Shown here piece after piece: positions 1 through 7,794 of a stretch of DNA of 64,000 nt. Each line of letters begins with the position of its first letter. Within the stretch, counting starts at the first letter, position 1. This stretch comes from Fibrobacterota bacterium (lineage in GTDB: Bacteria; Fibrobacterota; Fibrobacteria; UBA11236): the NCBI GenBank assembly GCA_028287505.1, contig JAQBPN010000103.1, positions 20,566-84,565 on the forward strand, read 5' to 3'. The notes beneath the pieces were generated by a model. The model worked only from the letters and a program-made list of their open reading frames with translations, made no database searches and was not told the DNA's origin. The position numbers and the translations under genes were made by a program.

Positions 1-2690
1 GCCATGTCACCCTCTCTGTCTACGACAATTTGGGCGACAAAATCGCGGATACCGCGGCGGATACCACGGTGACTTCCAGGACGTATGACGCTCAAGGTAA
101 CGTGGCCTCCATAACGGATGCCGTGGGTCGCACCACGCACATGCAATACGATTTCGAAAACCGCCTGATCAAAACCACTTTTCCGGATATGAACTACACA
201 ACGACGACCTATGATGCCCTGGGCCGCAGGATTCGCGCCGTGGATGCCAACGGGAACGCCACCGAATACGGCTATGATGATGCCGGCCGAAATATCTCCG
301 TGACCGATGCGCTGGGACATATCACCCAATACGAATACGACGAGGCCGGACGCAAGACGTCCATGATCGATGCTCTGGGGCACCGCATCGACTATGCCTA
401 CGATGATTATGACCGCCTTACCGTGACCACCTATCCCGACGCCACAACCCGCAGTATTACCTATGATGATGTGGGACGGAAAACCGCCGAGACGGATCCC
501 ATGGGTTTCACTACCCACTTCTACTACGACAATGCTGGGAACCTGACGGCCGTCAAGGACGCGGCGGGAGACAGCACGAGCTATACCTACGACGAAAACA
601 ACAACAGACTCACCCAAAAAGACGCGAATAACCATACCACATCAATGGCTTACGATTTGCTAAATCGCATGGTCTCCCGGACTTATCCGAACGGGAATCA
701 GGAGCGCTGGACTTACAACTCCAATGGAGCTATGCTTTCTCATGTGAAGGGTATGGACAGCACGGCCTATGCCTACGATGTGATGGACCGCGAGGTGTAT
801 CGCGAACATTTCAACAGCGGCCACACCGTCGCGACCACCTATACTTTGGATGGAAAACGGGAAACCGTGGTTGACCATCGTGGCACCAGCACCTTCTCCT
901 ATGACAACCGCAGCCGTTTGGCCGGCGAGGGTCATCCCAACGGGGATTCCCTGGAAAATCACTACGATGCTCAGGGAAACCGGACCTCAGTCGTCACTCC
1001 ATTCGGCACGACCCACTATACCTATGATGTCCTGAACCGTATGGCCAGCGTGGTGTCGCCGCAAAGCAAGACCACCACTTATCATTACGATGCTGTTGGC
1101 AATCGCGACTCCGTGGTGAGCCCTAATGGGACCACCAGCGGGTATCAATACGACGCCCTGAACCGGCTCGCGCGGGTGCGGCACTATAAGGCGGGGACGA
1201 TCTTGGCTCACTATGCCTACGCCCTGAACGCTGCCGGCATCCGTACGCAAGTCACCGAGAAGGACAGTAGCAAGGTCTTTTTCGCCTACGACAGCCTGTA
1301 CCGCCTCAAGAGCGAGCGGCGGACCGGGAACCACACCGACACGATGACGTACACCTATGATCCGGTGGGGAACCGCTCTACGAAGGGCCACCGTGGGGTA
1401 ACGACCAACTACGCCTACAATAACCGGGACCAACTGCTCAGCGAGTGGGATGGAACCGATTCGACACTGTACGCGTACGACTCGGTCGGGCGGATGCTGA
1501 CGAAGGCTGAAGCGGGCGGTACGACCCATTATCGGTGGCGCGATGAAGACCGGCTCGACTCCCTATATGGGCCAGGCGTGAGCGTGAAGTACCAATACGA
1601 CGCCGATGGTCAGCGGGTGAAAGACTCCACGGGCTCGACCGTGAGGCAGTATTTGATCGATCCGCTTTTGCCGTACGGCCAGGTGATTGCTGAGACGGAT
1701 GGAAGCAATAGCCTGGTGAGCGAATACGTGGCAGGACTCGACAGGGTGAGTTTGCGGAGGAGCGGTGCGGTGCACTACTACCTGGCCGATGGGCAGGGTT
1801 CGACGCGGTTGTTGACCGACTCCACAGGTACGGTGACGGATTCAACCGTATACACGGCCTTTGGTGAAACGCTGTTCTCGAGTGGATCTACGCCGAATAA
1901 TTTCCTTTACACTGGTGAACAATTCGACGCAAGCGCTGGCCTCTACAATCTCAGGGCTCGGCTCATGGATCCGAGGGTGGGACGGTTCGCATCCGTGGAT
2001 CCTTACGAAGGGGATCCTGAAGCGCCCATCAGCTTGCACCGCTATCTCTATGCGGGAGCCAGTCCATCGAATTTCGTTGACCCTACGGGAGAAGTTTTCA
2101 TCGGTGAGTTACTTCTCTCGATCTCGGTTTCCTCAATTCTCATTAATGTTGGTGCCACGATAAACCGATCGGCTGCTACAAAAATTCCTCTAAGCGCGTA
2201 TTCTGCCGACAATGATGTGCAGCAAACAATTGGAATTACTTTTGCTGAGTCTGGTACCGTAAGTAACGGCGGAGAATCGATCGACGAACAGGTAGCTATA
2301 GCCGCAACTGTTATTAATCGTGTTTGGTATTCAACTTGGTCCAAGCAAAATCGCAGGGATTTCGGTGGAACGGTAGGCGCTGTTATCAGCAAAAAAGGCG
2401 AATATCTCGCTTATGGTGGCGATAGGTGGAATCTTGTCATGTCGGGATCTTCTTTGAAAACACCGGAGGTTCTGAGTTCGTTGCTAAAAACAAACGGGGA
2501 TCGATTGCACTTTAATAATGTCGTGTCCGCTGTTCCGACGGATCTATCCTTGCCCATAGATGCGCTAGGAGGCTATCCCATTTGGTTTCAGAAAGGGAGC
2601 ACGAGTCCAAGTAAGGACCGAGCAGAATATTTGGGAAAAATCGGGTTGCATAACTTCTGGGGGCTAGTTGATGGTCGCGAAGCTTACTAA
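1..2690 (+). CDS. Rhs/YD-repeat protein with SleB-like C-terminal tip (5' partial)
   Basis: The reading frame is open to the window edge (first codon at 3), so the N-terminus is missing. Roughly 690 residues are tandem YD repeats (Y-D-x-x-G/N-R type), followed by an Rhs-associated core region around 1770-2090 that ends in the DPTGE boundary. Such proteins form a shell around a C-terminal toxin. The unique tip (about 2095-2687) begins with a hydrophobic stretch and then contains FAESG and QVAIAATVINRV, which resemble the SleB/Hydrolase_2 cell-wall hydrolase family, where the Glu in the AE motif is catalytic. I infer a peptidoglycan-targeting polymorphic toxin. The tip is less GC-rich than the core, as expected for an exchanged cassette. 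The exported protein encoded next overlaps its stop and is a likely immunity partner. Confidence 0.85.
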   Translation, partial: HVTLSVYDNLGDKIADTAADTTVTSRTYDAQGNVASITDAVGRTTHMQYDFENRLIKTTFPDMNYTTTTYDALGRRIRAVDANGNATEYGYDDAGRNISVTDALGHITQYEYDEAGRKTSMIDALGHRIDYAYDDYDRLTVTTYPDATTRSITYDDVGRKTAETDPMGFTTHFYYDNAGNLTAVKDAAGDSTSYTYDENNNRLTQKDANNHTTSMAYDLLNRMVSRTYPNGNQERWTYNSNGAMLSHVKGMDSTAYAYDVMDREVYREHFNSGHTVATTYTLDGKRETVVDHRGTSTFSYDNRSRLAGEGHPNGDSLENHYDAQGNRTSVVTPFGTTHYTYDVLNRMASVVSPQSKTTTYHYDAVGNRDSVVSPNGTTSGYQYDALNRLARVRHYKAGTILAHYAYALNAAGIRTQVTEKDSSKVFFAYDSLYRLKSERRTGNHTDTMTYTYDPVGNRSTKGHRGVTTNYAYNNRDQLLSEWDGTDSTLYAYDSVGRMLTKAEAGGTTHYRWRDEDRLDSLYGPGVSVKYQYDADGQRVKDSTGSTVRQYLIDPLLPYGQVIAETDGSNSLVSEYVAGLDRVSLRRSGAVHYYLADGQGSTRLLTDSTGTVTDSTVYTAFGETLFSSGSTPNNFLYTGEQFDASAGLYNLRARLMDPRVGRFASVDPYEGDPEAPISLHRYLYAGASPSNFVDPTGEVFIGELLLSISVSSILINVGATINRSAATKIPLSAYSADNDVQQTIGITFAESGTVSNGGESIDEQVAIAATVINRVWYSTWSKQNRRDFGGTVGAVISKKGEYLAYGGDRWNLVMSGSSLKTPEVLSSLLKTNGDRLHFNNVVSAVPTDLSLPIDALGGYPIWFQKGSTSPSKDRAEYLGKIGLHNFWGLVDGREAY

Positions 2691-3357
2691 AAAAATTGGT
2701 GTAGCCCTGCTTTTTATGGCTTCTGTCTTCGCTGACGAACGCGAGGACAACATAAGCCTTGCGAATAAATACATTGTGCACGCTGCTGAAGTGATTCCGC
2801 TTTTTAATTATAAAACCAAAAAGAAATTTGCGTTCCCTGTTAAGATCATCAGTAAATATGCGGTTGATAATTACACTGCTGGGGATAGTGTTGTTGAAGT
2901 GTATTATCCTGAGCTGTTTATTAAAGGTTACGTGTTTAAGGATTCAGCGGTGGGTTTTTATGCTGCAGGGCTTGATTTCCAGACCAACATGCGTGGGAAG
3001 AAAGAAGAATTTGAACGCCTTATTCCAAAGGGCAACGTGGAGTCGCAAACGGTAATTGGCCCTGAACATGACGGCGAGTTTTTTAAAACCGTCGATGCCA
3101 AAATCGCAAAGCTGCTCAATCAATGCGATGAGCCTGACAGCACCTTTCACGACACGTGGTTTATGGGGTGGGAAACGGGGGCGGTTGGCTATGTGTATTA
3201 TGTCCACGCCAAGGAGCCGGACCAAGTCGGAGAAATCATTTATCGAAAGAGCGATGCTTCTTCAATTCACTGCTCCTTTAAAAAATCCGCGAACGAGAAG
3301 GAGTACAGTCAGATTTTGAAAAGAGGGATCCGGATGAAAAGCCAGACCAAAAAATAA
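2671..3357 (+). CDS. Exported protein, putative immunity to the Rhs tip
   Basis: A 228-residue protein starting at ATG 2671 (an in-frame TTG lies just before it), overlapping the Rhs stop by 20 bases. The N-terminus has lysines, a short hydrophobic segment and a likely cleavage site near VFAD, so it is probably periplasmic. I do not recognise a family. Its AT-rich codon use matches the Rhs tip rather than the surrounding GC-rich genes, suggesting that tip and partner arrived as one cassette. Location right after a toxin tip and export to the compartment where a cell-wall hydrolase would act support an immunity role, but this is inference from context. A generic exported protein is the alternative. 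Confidence 0.55.
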   Translation: MVAKLTKKIGVALLFMASVFADEREDNISLANKYIVHAAEVIPLFNYKTKKKFAFPVKIISKYAVDNYTAGDSVVEVYYPELFIKGYVFKDSAVGFYAAGLDFQTNMRGKKEEFERLIPKGNVESQTVIGPEHDGEFFKTVDAKIAKLLNQCDEPDSTFHDTWFMGWETGAVGYVYYVHAKEPDQVGEIIYRKSDASSIHCSFKKSANEKEYSQILKRGIRMKSQTKK

Positions 3358-3396
3358 GGTTGGCTCGGTTTGTTTTTGGCGGCAACAATCCCTACA

Positions 3397-3720
3397 TCAG
3401 TGCTGCCCGATCAGCCCCTTGATCTGCCGAAGGATCATCTTCTGCCCATCGGGCCTTAGCCGCCCGAACAACCCCTGCACCTTGGCTTCGAGCGTGTTGC
3501 GGTGCAGCCGCCGCGTCGGGGCCTCCACGCGCTTGCGCCCTTCGCCGCCGTAAAGCTCTTCTATCGAGGCGCCTAAGAGCTGCGCCAACTTGGGCACCAG
3601 CTCCACGTCCGGTTTCCGGGAACCGCGCTCATAGTTCGCGATAGCCACCTGGGTTAACCCCAACTGCTCGGCCAGCTCCACCTGGGTGAAGCCTTTGCGT
3701 TTCCGATTTTACGCAAACTG
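3397..3720 (-). pseudogene. XRE-family helix-turn-helix regulator, apparently frameshifted near its start
   Basis: The 3397-3681 frame encodes most of an XRE helix-turn-helix (GLTQVAIANYERGSRKPDVE) plus a short tail. No ATG opens it, only a GTG inside helix 1. Immediately upstream in the same frame KRKGFTQ is readable and then a TAA occurs, whereas the neighbouring frame reads LRKI. Joining the two with one extra base near 3705 gives LRKIRKRKGFTQVELA, the usual XRE N-terminus. I therefore call a one-base frameshift, real or a sequencing error. It lies downstream of the Mrr-ATPase gene on the same strand and could have been its regulator. Confidence 0.55.
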
Positions 3721-3835
3721 CCTGCGGCAGTCCGGTTCTTCCAGACCTTCACGTAAAACACGTTATGCAAACCGACCGGCTCCGCATACGACCTCCGAAG
3801 GCGGCCTATGCCAGACCGGTCGCAGAACGCACTCT

Positions 3836-4969
3836 TTAACGACCGGACTTTTTATATCCCTGGATCCAGCGCGCAAGGTCGAAATAGTCACGAAGAGCCA
3901 GCTGGTATTGGTGCTTTTGCTGGAAGGCCTGGGCGTCTGCGCTGAACGAAGAAGTAGTCACCATCATCGCGCTGCTCGCCTGATAATCGCAAAGCGTTCC
4001 GTACAAGGAGCGCACCAGGTCCACTCCCACCTTTCGGTCTTCCCGGTATCGCTTCGCCTCGACCAGGCAGAGCAATCTCCCGAGCTCCGTCTTTTGGTAC
4101 GCGAGGATATCTTTTCCGCCATCCCTCGTAGCCTTAGTCAGCTCGACCTCCCAACCCATGTCGGTCAGAATTTCCGCTAGCACCTCTTCGAACTTCCGAG
4201 GCGACAGATCGAATATGGCGTTGGGCTGCTTCTTGAGCTGGTGAAGGAGGGCCTCGTTGGCCATGACGATTGTGGGCTTAACGACGGAAACGATTTGATC
4301 CTGAGAGGCCTTTTCAGAAAGGTCATAAAGGTTGCCGAGGAGTATGCGCTCGAAGTTATCTTTTCCTCCCGACTCTAATAGGTCAGCCAATAAGGAAATC
4401 GCCAAGGGGTTTCCTTGGGTAAACTTCATCGCTTGCTCAAAATGCTTCTGAGAAAAATCGAAGGAGGAGAGAACCCTCTGCAAAAGTATCTCCGCGGCGT
4501 CGCTGTCTAAGGGCTCCAGCTCCAAAACTTTCGCTCGACGGATTTCCGGTCGACGCCGCATTGTGATGGCTAAAGACTTTACGCGCTTCCAATTGAAGAT
4601 CTTGTCCGTTGCCTCGCTGAGCTGCTTGTCTGTTAAAGCATCCGCCCCATCAAGAACAACCATGGTCTCCTCGAATGGTCGATCTTCCCGTCGAGCTTCC
4701 TCAAAGTCGTGAACCAATTTGTCGATCGCTTTAGTCGCATCCTTTTCCGAGGACAAATCGAGCCAAAGCGGCTCCATGAAAAAATGATCATACGAATTCA
4801 AATAGCTCTGCAGCAGACTTGACTTGCCGACACCGGCGGGTCCCACCAGCACAACGGGTGAACCGTGATCGCCCCAACGCAGCCGCTCCCTAAGCCAGCT
4901 CAACTCTTTGCGTCGGCCGATGAAGAAGGGATTGACTTTCAAGTTTCGAAAACGGCGGTCTCTGCCCAT
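3836..4969 (-). CDS. STAND-like P-loop ATPase fused to a C-terminal Mrr-type restriction endonuclease domain
   Basis: A 377-residue protein from ATG 4969. The frame is open further upstream, but that GC-rich part looks non-coding. Walker A GPAGVGKS lies at residues 43-50, Walker B MVVLDGAD at 103-110, and a GNPLAISLLA segment near 187 resembles the GxP region of STAND/AAA ATPases. The C-terminal 120 residues carry a PD-(D/E)xK core of the Mrr_cat type: D283 in RDGGKD, then E304-A-K306 in VEAKRY. It should bind and hydrolyse NTP and cut DNA in the cytoplasm. The combination, next to an XRE remnant and inside an Rhs-bounded island, suggests anti-phage or anti-plasmid defence. That role is inferred; the domain calls are fairly secure. 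Confidence 0.75.
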   Translation of the reverse strand: MGRDRRFRNLKVNPFFIGRRKELSWLRERLRWGDHGSPVVLVGPAGVGKSSLLQSYLNSYDHFFMEPLWLDLSSEKDATKAIDKLVHDFEEARREDRPFEETMVVLDGADALTDKQLSEATDKIFNWKRVKSLAITMRRRPEIRRAKVLELEPLDSDAAEILLQRVLSSFDFSQKHFEQAMKFTQGNPLAISLLADLLESGGKDNFERILLGNLYDLSEKASQDQIVSVVKPTIVMANEALLHQLKKQPNAIFDLSPRKFEEVLAEILTDMGWEVELTKATRDGGKDILAYQKTELGRLLCLVEAKRYREDRKVGVDLVRSLYGTLCDYQASSAMMVTTSSFSADAQAFQQKHQYQLALRDYFDLARWIQGYKKSGR

Positions 4970-5266
4970 AATAGGTAAAGGATAAAAATGTTCGCGGGGA
5001 GTTGGCCGGGCGATGCTGGGGCATGGCCCATGGCCGGGCCCGCACCAGGGCAGTGCGGAGCGCACGCGGAGGGACGGCTGCGCCCGCATTGGCGCTTGTG
5101 CCTGCGCGCGGCTTTGGCTTTTTGGAACAAAAAGCCAAAGGGTGGGAGGAATGCCTTCCCTGGGCCCCGTTCCTGGTTGTAGGGAGTCAGCGGATCCCAC
5201 CTCTGGGTTCTGCGCCCCGTAGCTTGCGCCGGTTATGGCGGTACAGGAAGACCGAAGCGCCCATAT
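4970..5266. other. Non-coding GC-rich stretch between the nuclease gene and the Rhs fragment
   Basis: About 300 bases with overlapping short frames in several phases but no ribosome site, no domain and no consistent codon bias. It contains the perfect hairpin at 5112-5140 and is probably inter-cassette filler with the nuclease gene's upstream region at 4970-5000. I see no gene here. Confidence 0.5.
5112..5140. repeat. Perfect inverted repeat (13-bp arms, 3-nt loop)
   Basis: Arms 5112-5124 and 5128-5140 are exact reverse complements (CTTTGGCTTTTTG and its complement) around GAA. There is no clear T-run on either side, so a classical intrinsic terminator is not certain. It may mark a cassette boundary. 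Confidence 0.55.
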
Positions 5267-5450
5267 TCTTATGATTCTCTGAACCGCATGGTCTCACGGA
5301 CTTATCCGAACGGCAACCAGGAACGCTGGAGCTACACCCCCAATGGACCTATGCTTTCCCATGTGAAGGGTATGGACAACCAGCTTATGCCTACGACGCG
5401 ATGGACCGCGAGGTGTATCGTAAGCATTTCAACAGTGGCCATACCGCCCG
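5267..5450 (+). pseudogene. Orphan Rhs core fragment, frameshifted
   Basis: This stretch is visibly homologous to 648-831 of the Rhs gene (offset about 4,619), with most bases matching by eye, including the MVSRTYPNGNQERW and MLSHVKGMD segments. A one-base deletion near 5380-5395 breaks the frame, and both ends stop abruptly. It matches the internal repeat core rather than the tip. It is a remnant of a second Rhs copy or of a recombination event that left the immunity, XRE and nuclease genes between two Rhs-homologous blocks. Confidence 0.85.
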
Positions 5451-5465
5451 GGCTTCCAAGGTTTT

Positions 5466-6296
5466 TCAAATCCCTTTCAATTCCAGGCGCTGCCCGGAAG
5501 CATTCCTATCCACCCCGGTTCCCGCCGGGTCCGGAAATCGATCAACCCGATGGGAGAGCATGCGTCCGCTTTTCCCTTCCGGTGAAGCGAGCCGGCGGAT
5601 TTCCGTGGGGGCCGCCGTCAGGGCGCGATAGAAAACATGGCCGAGCGTATCTTCGCCCGCCTGGTTGGGATGCACGCCGTCGTCCATGAACAATTGGGCC
5701 TTCCCTTTCAGGGGAGTATTCGCATCGATGATCGGCAGATTTTTTTCCATCGCCACTTGCTTGAGAATCACGATGATTTTCTGGAGCGCGGTGTCGTTGA
5801 TTCCATAGCTGGACTTGATCACCGGGACCGGCAGCACGATCCAGATTTTCGGATGGGAGGCCATCGAGCCCAGGGTGTCGATCATGGCGAGGCAATCCTT
5901 TTTGAAATCCTGTTTGTGGGCGTCCCAATTCTGGGGCTTGGTGTCGTTGGTGCCGAGCTTCATGGTAATGATGTCGGGTTGGAAGGTGAATGCGTCCTTC
6001 AGCTTGCCCTTGGTCCAATAAGGAGTGTCCCCGCTCTTGAGCAGGGTGGTGGAAGAGACTCCGTCGTTCTGCACCAGGTATCCCGTTCCCAAAAGCTTCT
6101 GGAGAGCGGCCGGGTAGGCGTTCGCATTGCCGCCCACCACGGTTCCTTCCGTGATGCTGTTCCCGATGCATGCAATCTTGATTTGAGCCGCGGCGGTATG
6201 GATAGCCAGGGCAAAGGCCGCCGGGGCAAGCGTGAGCGCCGCCAGCATCCCCGCCGTCATGTGGATGGCGAGGAGGTGGACTTTGGATTTCCGCAT
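5466..6296 (-). CDS. Secreted SGNH/GDSL-type esterase, probably 3'-truncated
   Basis: A 276-residue protein from ATG 6296 with a signal peptide ending near HTAAAQ. SGNH blocks are clear: GNSITEG with nucleophile S47, LGTND with N117, and DGVHPNQAG with the D206/H209 pair. The family removes acyl groups from carbohydrates or lipids, and proteins of this type often serve as carbohydrate esterases. After the catalytic domain comes a tail ending RLELKGI, which looks like the opening of the C-terminal sorting domain seen in nearby exported proteins, but it stops within 16 bases of the Rhs fragment. I infer that recombination removed the sorting domain. Catalytic assignment is secure; the truncation is likely. 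Confidence 0.85.
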   Translation of the reverse strand: MRKSKVHLLAIHMTAGMLAALTLAPAAFALAIHTAAAQIKIACIGNSITEGTVVGGNANAYPAALQKLLGTGYLVQNDGVSSTTLLKSGDTPYWTKGKLKDAFTFQPDIITMKLGTNDTKPQNWDAHKQDFKKDCLAMIDTLGSMASHPKIWIVLPVPVIKSSYGINDTALQKIIVILKQVAMEKNLPIIDANTPLKGKAQLFMDDGVHPNQAGEDTLGHVFYRALTAAPTEIRRLASPEGKSGRMLSHRVDRFPDPAGTGVDRNASGQRLELKGI

Positions 6297-6440
6297 GCTT
6301 GACCGCTTTCCGGGACTTCCGCTGACTGGCAGGATCCTCTTAAGATAGGCGCGCGGAAGGCCGGTCTCGCGTACAATTCCGGCATGATCCAGTACTTTCA
6401 TGCTATTTTATCCGCTTAGAGAACCTTATCGGGAGCATGG

Positions 6441-7082
6441 GTGGCGAAGAAGAACTTTTACGCGGCGATATTCAAGGACGGGACGCATAGGATCTATTCC
6501 AACTGGCCGGACTGCCAGAGGGCCACTACCGGAGTCCCGGAAATCCAGTTCAAAGGCTTCGTCACCCGCAGCGAGGCGGTCGCCTGGGTCGCCTTGACCA
6601 TACCCAGCGAGGCCTCGCTCACGCTGGAAGAAAAATCCGCTTCCGGCTATGCCGCCGGGACCATCCTCATCTACGTGGACGGCTCCTATATCCATCAGCG
6701 GTGCAAGCGCGCGGGATGGGCGTGGATTGCCATCCGGGACGGTCAGGTCATCGCCAAGGAATCAGGCGTCACGGAAAAGGATGCTTTGTCGCGCAATATC
6801 GACGGCGAACTGGAAGCCGCGATCAAGGCGATGGAGTGGGCCCACCACCATGGCCATAAGGCGGTGATCCATCACGATTATTCGGGCATCTCCATGTGGG
6901 CCTCCGGAGCCTGGAAGGTGAAGGCGGAGGTTTCCAAGGACTACGTCGAGCGGATCCGGAATCTCAAGGCGGGAGTGACTTTCCAAAAGGTGGTGGGGCA
7001 TTCCGGGGATGTATTCAACGACATGGTCGACAAACTTGCCGGGGAGGCCATCGATGCCTTCCTGGGGAAGGCCTCCGATTAG
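6441..7082 (+). CDS. rnhA: Ribonuclease HI with N-terminal hybrid-binding domain
   Basis: A 213-residue protein starting at GTG 6441 with GGGAG eight bases upstream; a nearby ATG is in another frame. Residues 4-50 (YAAIFKDGTHRIYSNWPDC) match the RNase H1 N-terminal/viroplasmin domain that binds RNA-DNA hybrids. Residues 74-210 form the nuclease, with catalytic D80 (YVDGS), E123 (GELEA), D146 (HHDYSG) and D194 (FNDMVD), plus H187. It degrades RNA in RNA-DNA hybrids in the cytoplasm. It stands alone, facing the SnoaL-like gene. Confidence 0.92.
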   Translation: MAKKNFYAAIFKDGTHRIYSNWPDCQRATTGVPEIQFKGFVTRSEAVAWVALTIPSEASLTLEEKSASGYAAGTILIYVDGSYIHQRCKRAGWAWIAIRDGQVIAKESGVTEKDALSRNIDGELEAAIKAMEWAHHHGHKAVIHHDYSGISMWASGAWKVKAEVSKDYVERIRNLKAGVTFQKVVGHSGDVFNDMVDKLAGEAIDAFLGKASD

Positions 7083-7108
7083 ACGAAGGCATCGTTTGGA
7101 GACCGGCC

Positions 7109-7516
7109 TCAGGCCGCGACGGCGTTGAAGTACGCGTCCACGGCCGGCGGGTCCGCGAAGAAGTGGCGGCCTTCCGTGATTTTCCCGTCCTTGAAAGTCC
7201 ACAATACCGCGGCGTAATGATCGAGGTTCTTCCCGTCCGGGTTGTTCGTTTTCGTATGCACGCATTCGATCACGTAGGCCTCGTTCTCGGCCACGATCTG
7301 CTTTTGGATATCCGGTTTGGACTTTCCTATGATCGCTCCCATGGCGTCGAAGAAGGCGATGATCTCTCCGATGCCTTTCTTGACTCCGGCCAAAGGATGC
7401 CGTCCGATGAAATACCAGACGGCGTCTTCGGCCATCACTTGTTTGATACCGGCGAAGTCACGCTTGCCATAGGCCGAGAAGAACCGGTCGATCTTGAGCT
7501 GATTGGGTTTCGTCAT
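7109..7516 (-). CDS. SnoaL/NTF2-like protein
   Basis: A 135-residue single-domain protein with the NTF2-like pattern: an N-terminal helix (FFSAYGKRDFAGIKQVMAEDAVWY), the GVKKGIGEIIAFF segment and a terminal beta sheet (HYAAVLWTFKDGKITEGRHFFAD). Members are small cone-shaped enzymes or ligand binders (polyketide cyclases, isomerases). No catalytic residues can be assigned with confidence. No signal peptide, so probably cytosolic. It converges on rnhA with a 26-base gap. Confidence 0.75.
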   Translation of the reverse strand: MTKPNQLKIDRFFSAYGKRDFAGIKQVMAEDAVWYFIGRHPLAGVKKGIGEIIAFFDAMGAIIGKSKPDIQKQIVAENEAYVIECVHTKTNNPDGKNLDHYAAVLWTFKDGKITEGRHFFADPPAVDAYFNAVAA

Positions 7517-7625
7517 GGGGATAAAGAAAAATTTATCGGATGGGGAAGGTCCGGGAAATGCTTCTCGAATCCGGCAATCGGGGGGCGGATTGGCGATACT
7601 TCCGGGTATTTAGTGATTCTGTGCC

Positions 7626-7641
7626 GTTTTCATTTGAAAAC
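7626..7641. promoter_or_regulatory. 16-bp palindrome, candidate operator upstream of the first ThuA gene
   Basis: GTTTTCATTTGAAAAC is a perfect 7-2-7 palindrome in the 278-base gap before the exported sugar cluster. A near-identical copy (one mismatch) lies at 21565-21580, between the TIGR02147 gene and the FG-GAP gene. The rest of this gap shows no gene. Confidence 0.45.
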
Positions 7642-7794
7642 ACTTTCTGACTAGGCCTGTTTTTTTCCACGAAACACGAGGTAGATTAGGTGGCGGAACC
7701 GCGCCGGCAAGCGTTTTTCAACGGTTCTCATTTTCGGGGGAAGTAATGCTGGGGAAAGTCAGGGGGCTTTTTACCAAGCCAAATAGCCCGAGGT

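Noticed and set aside
4985..5285. Several short plus-strand frames before the Rhs fragment
   Set aside because: Arg/Pro/Gly-rich, overlapping each other, without ribosome sites.
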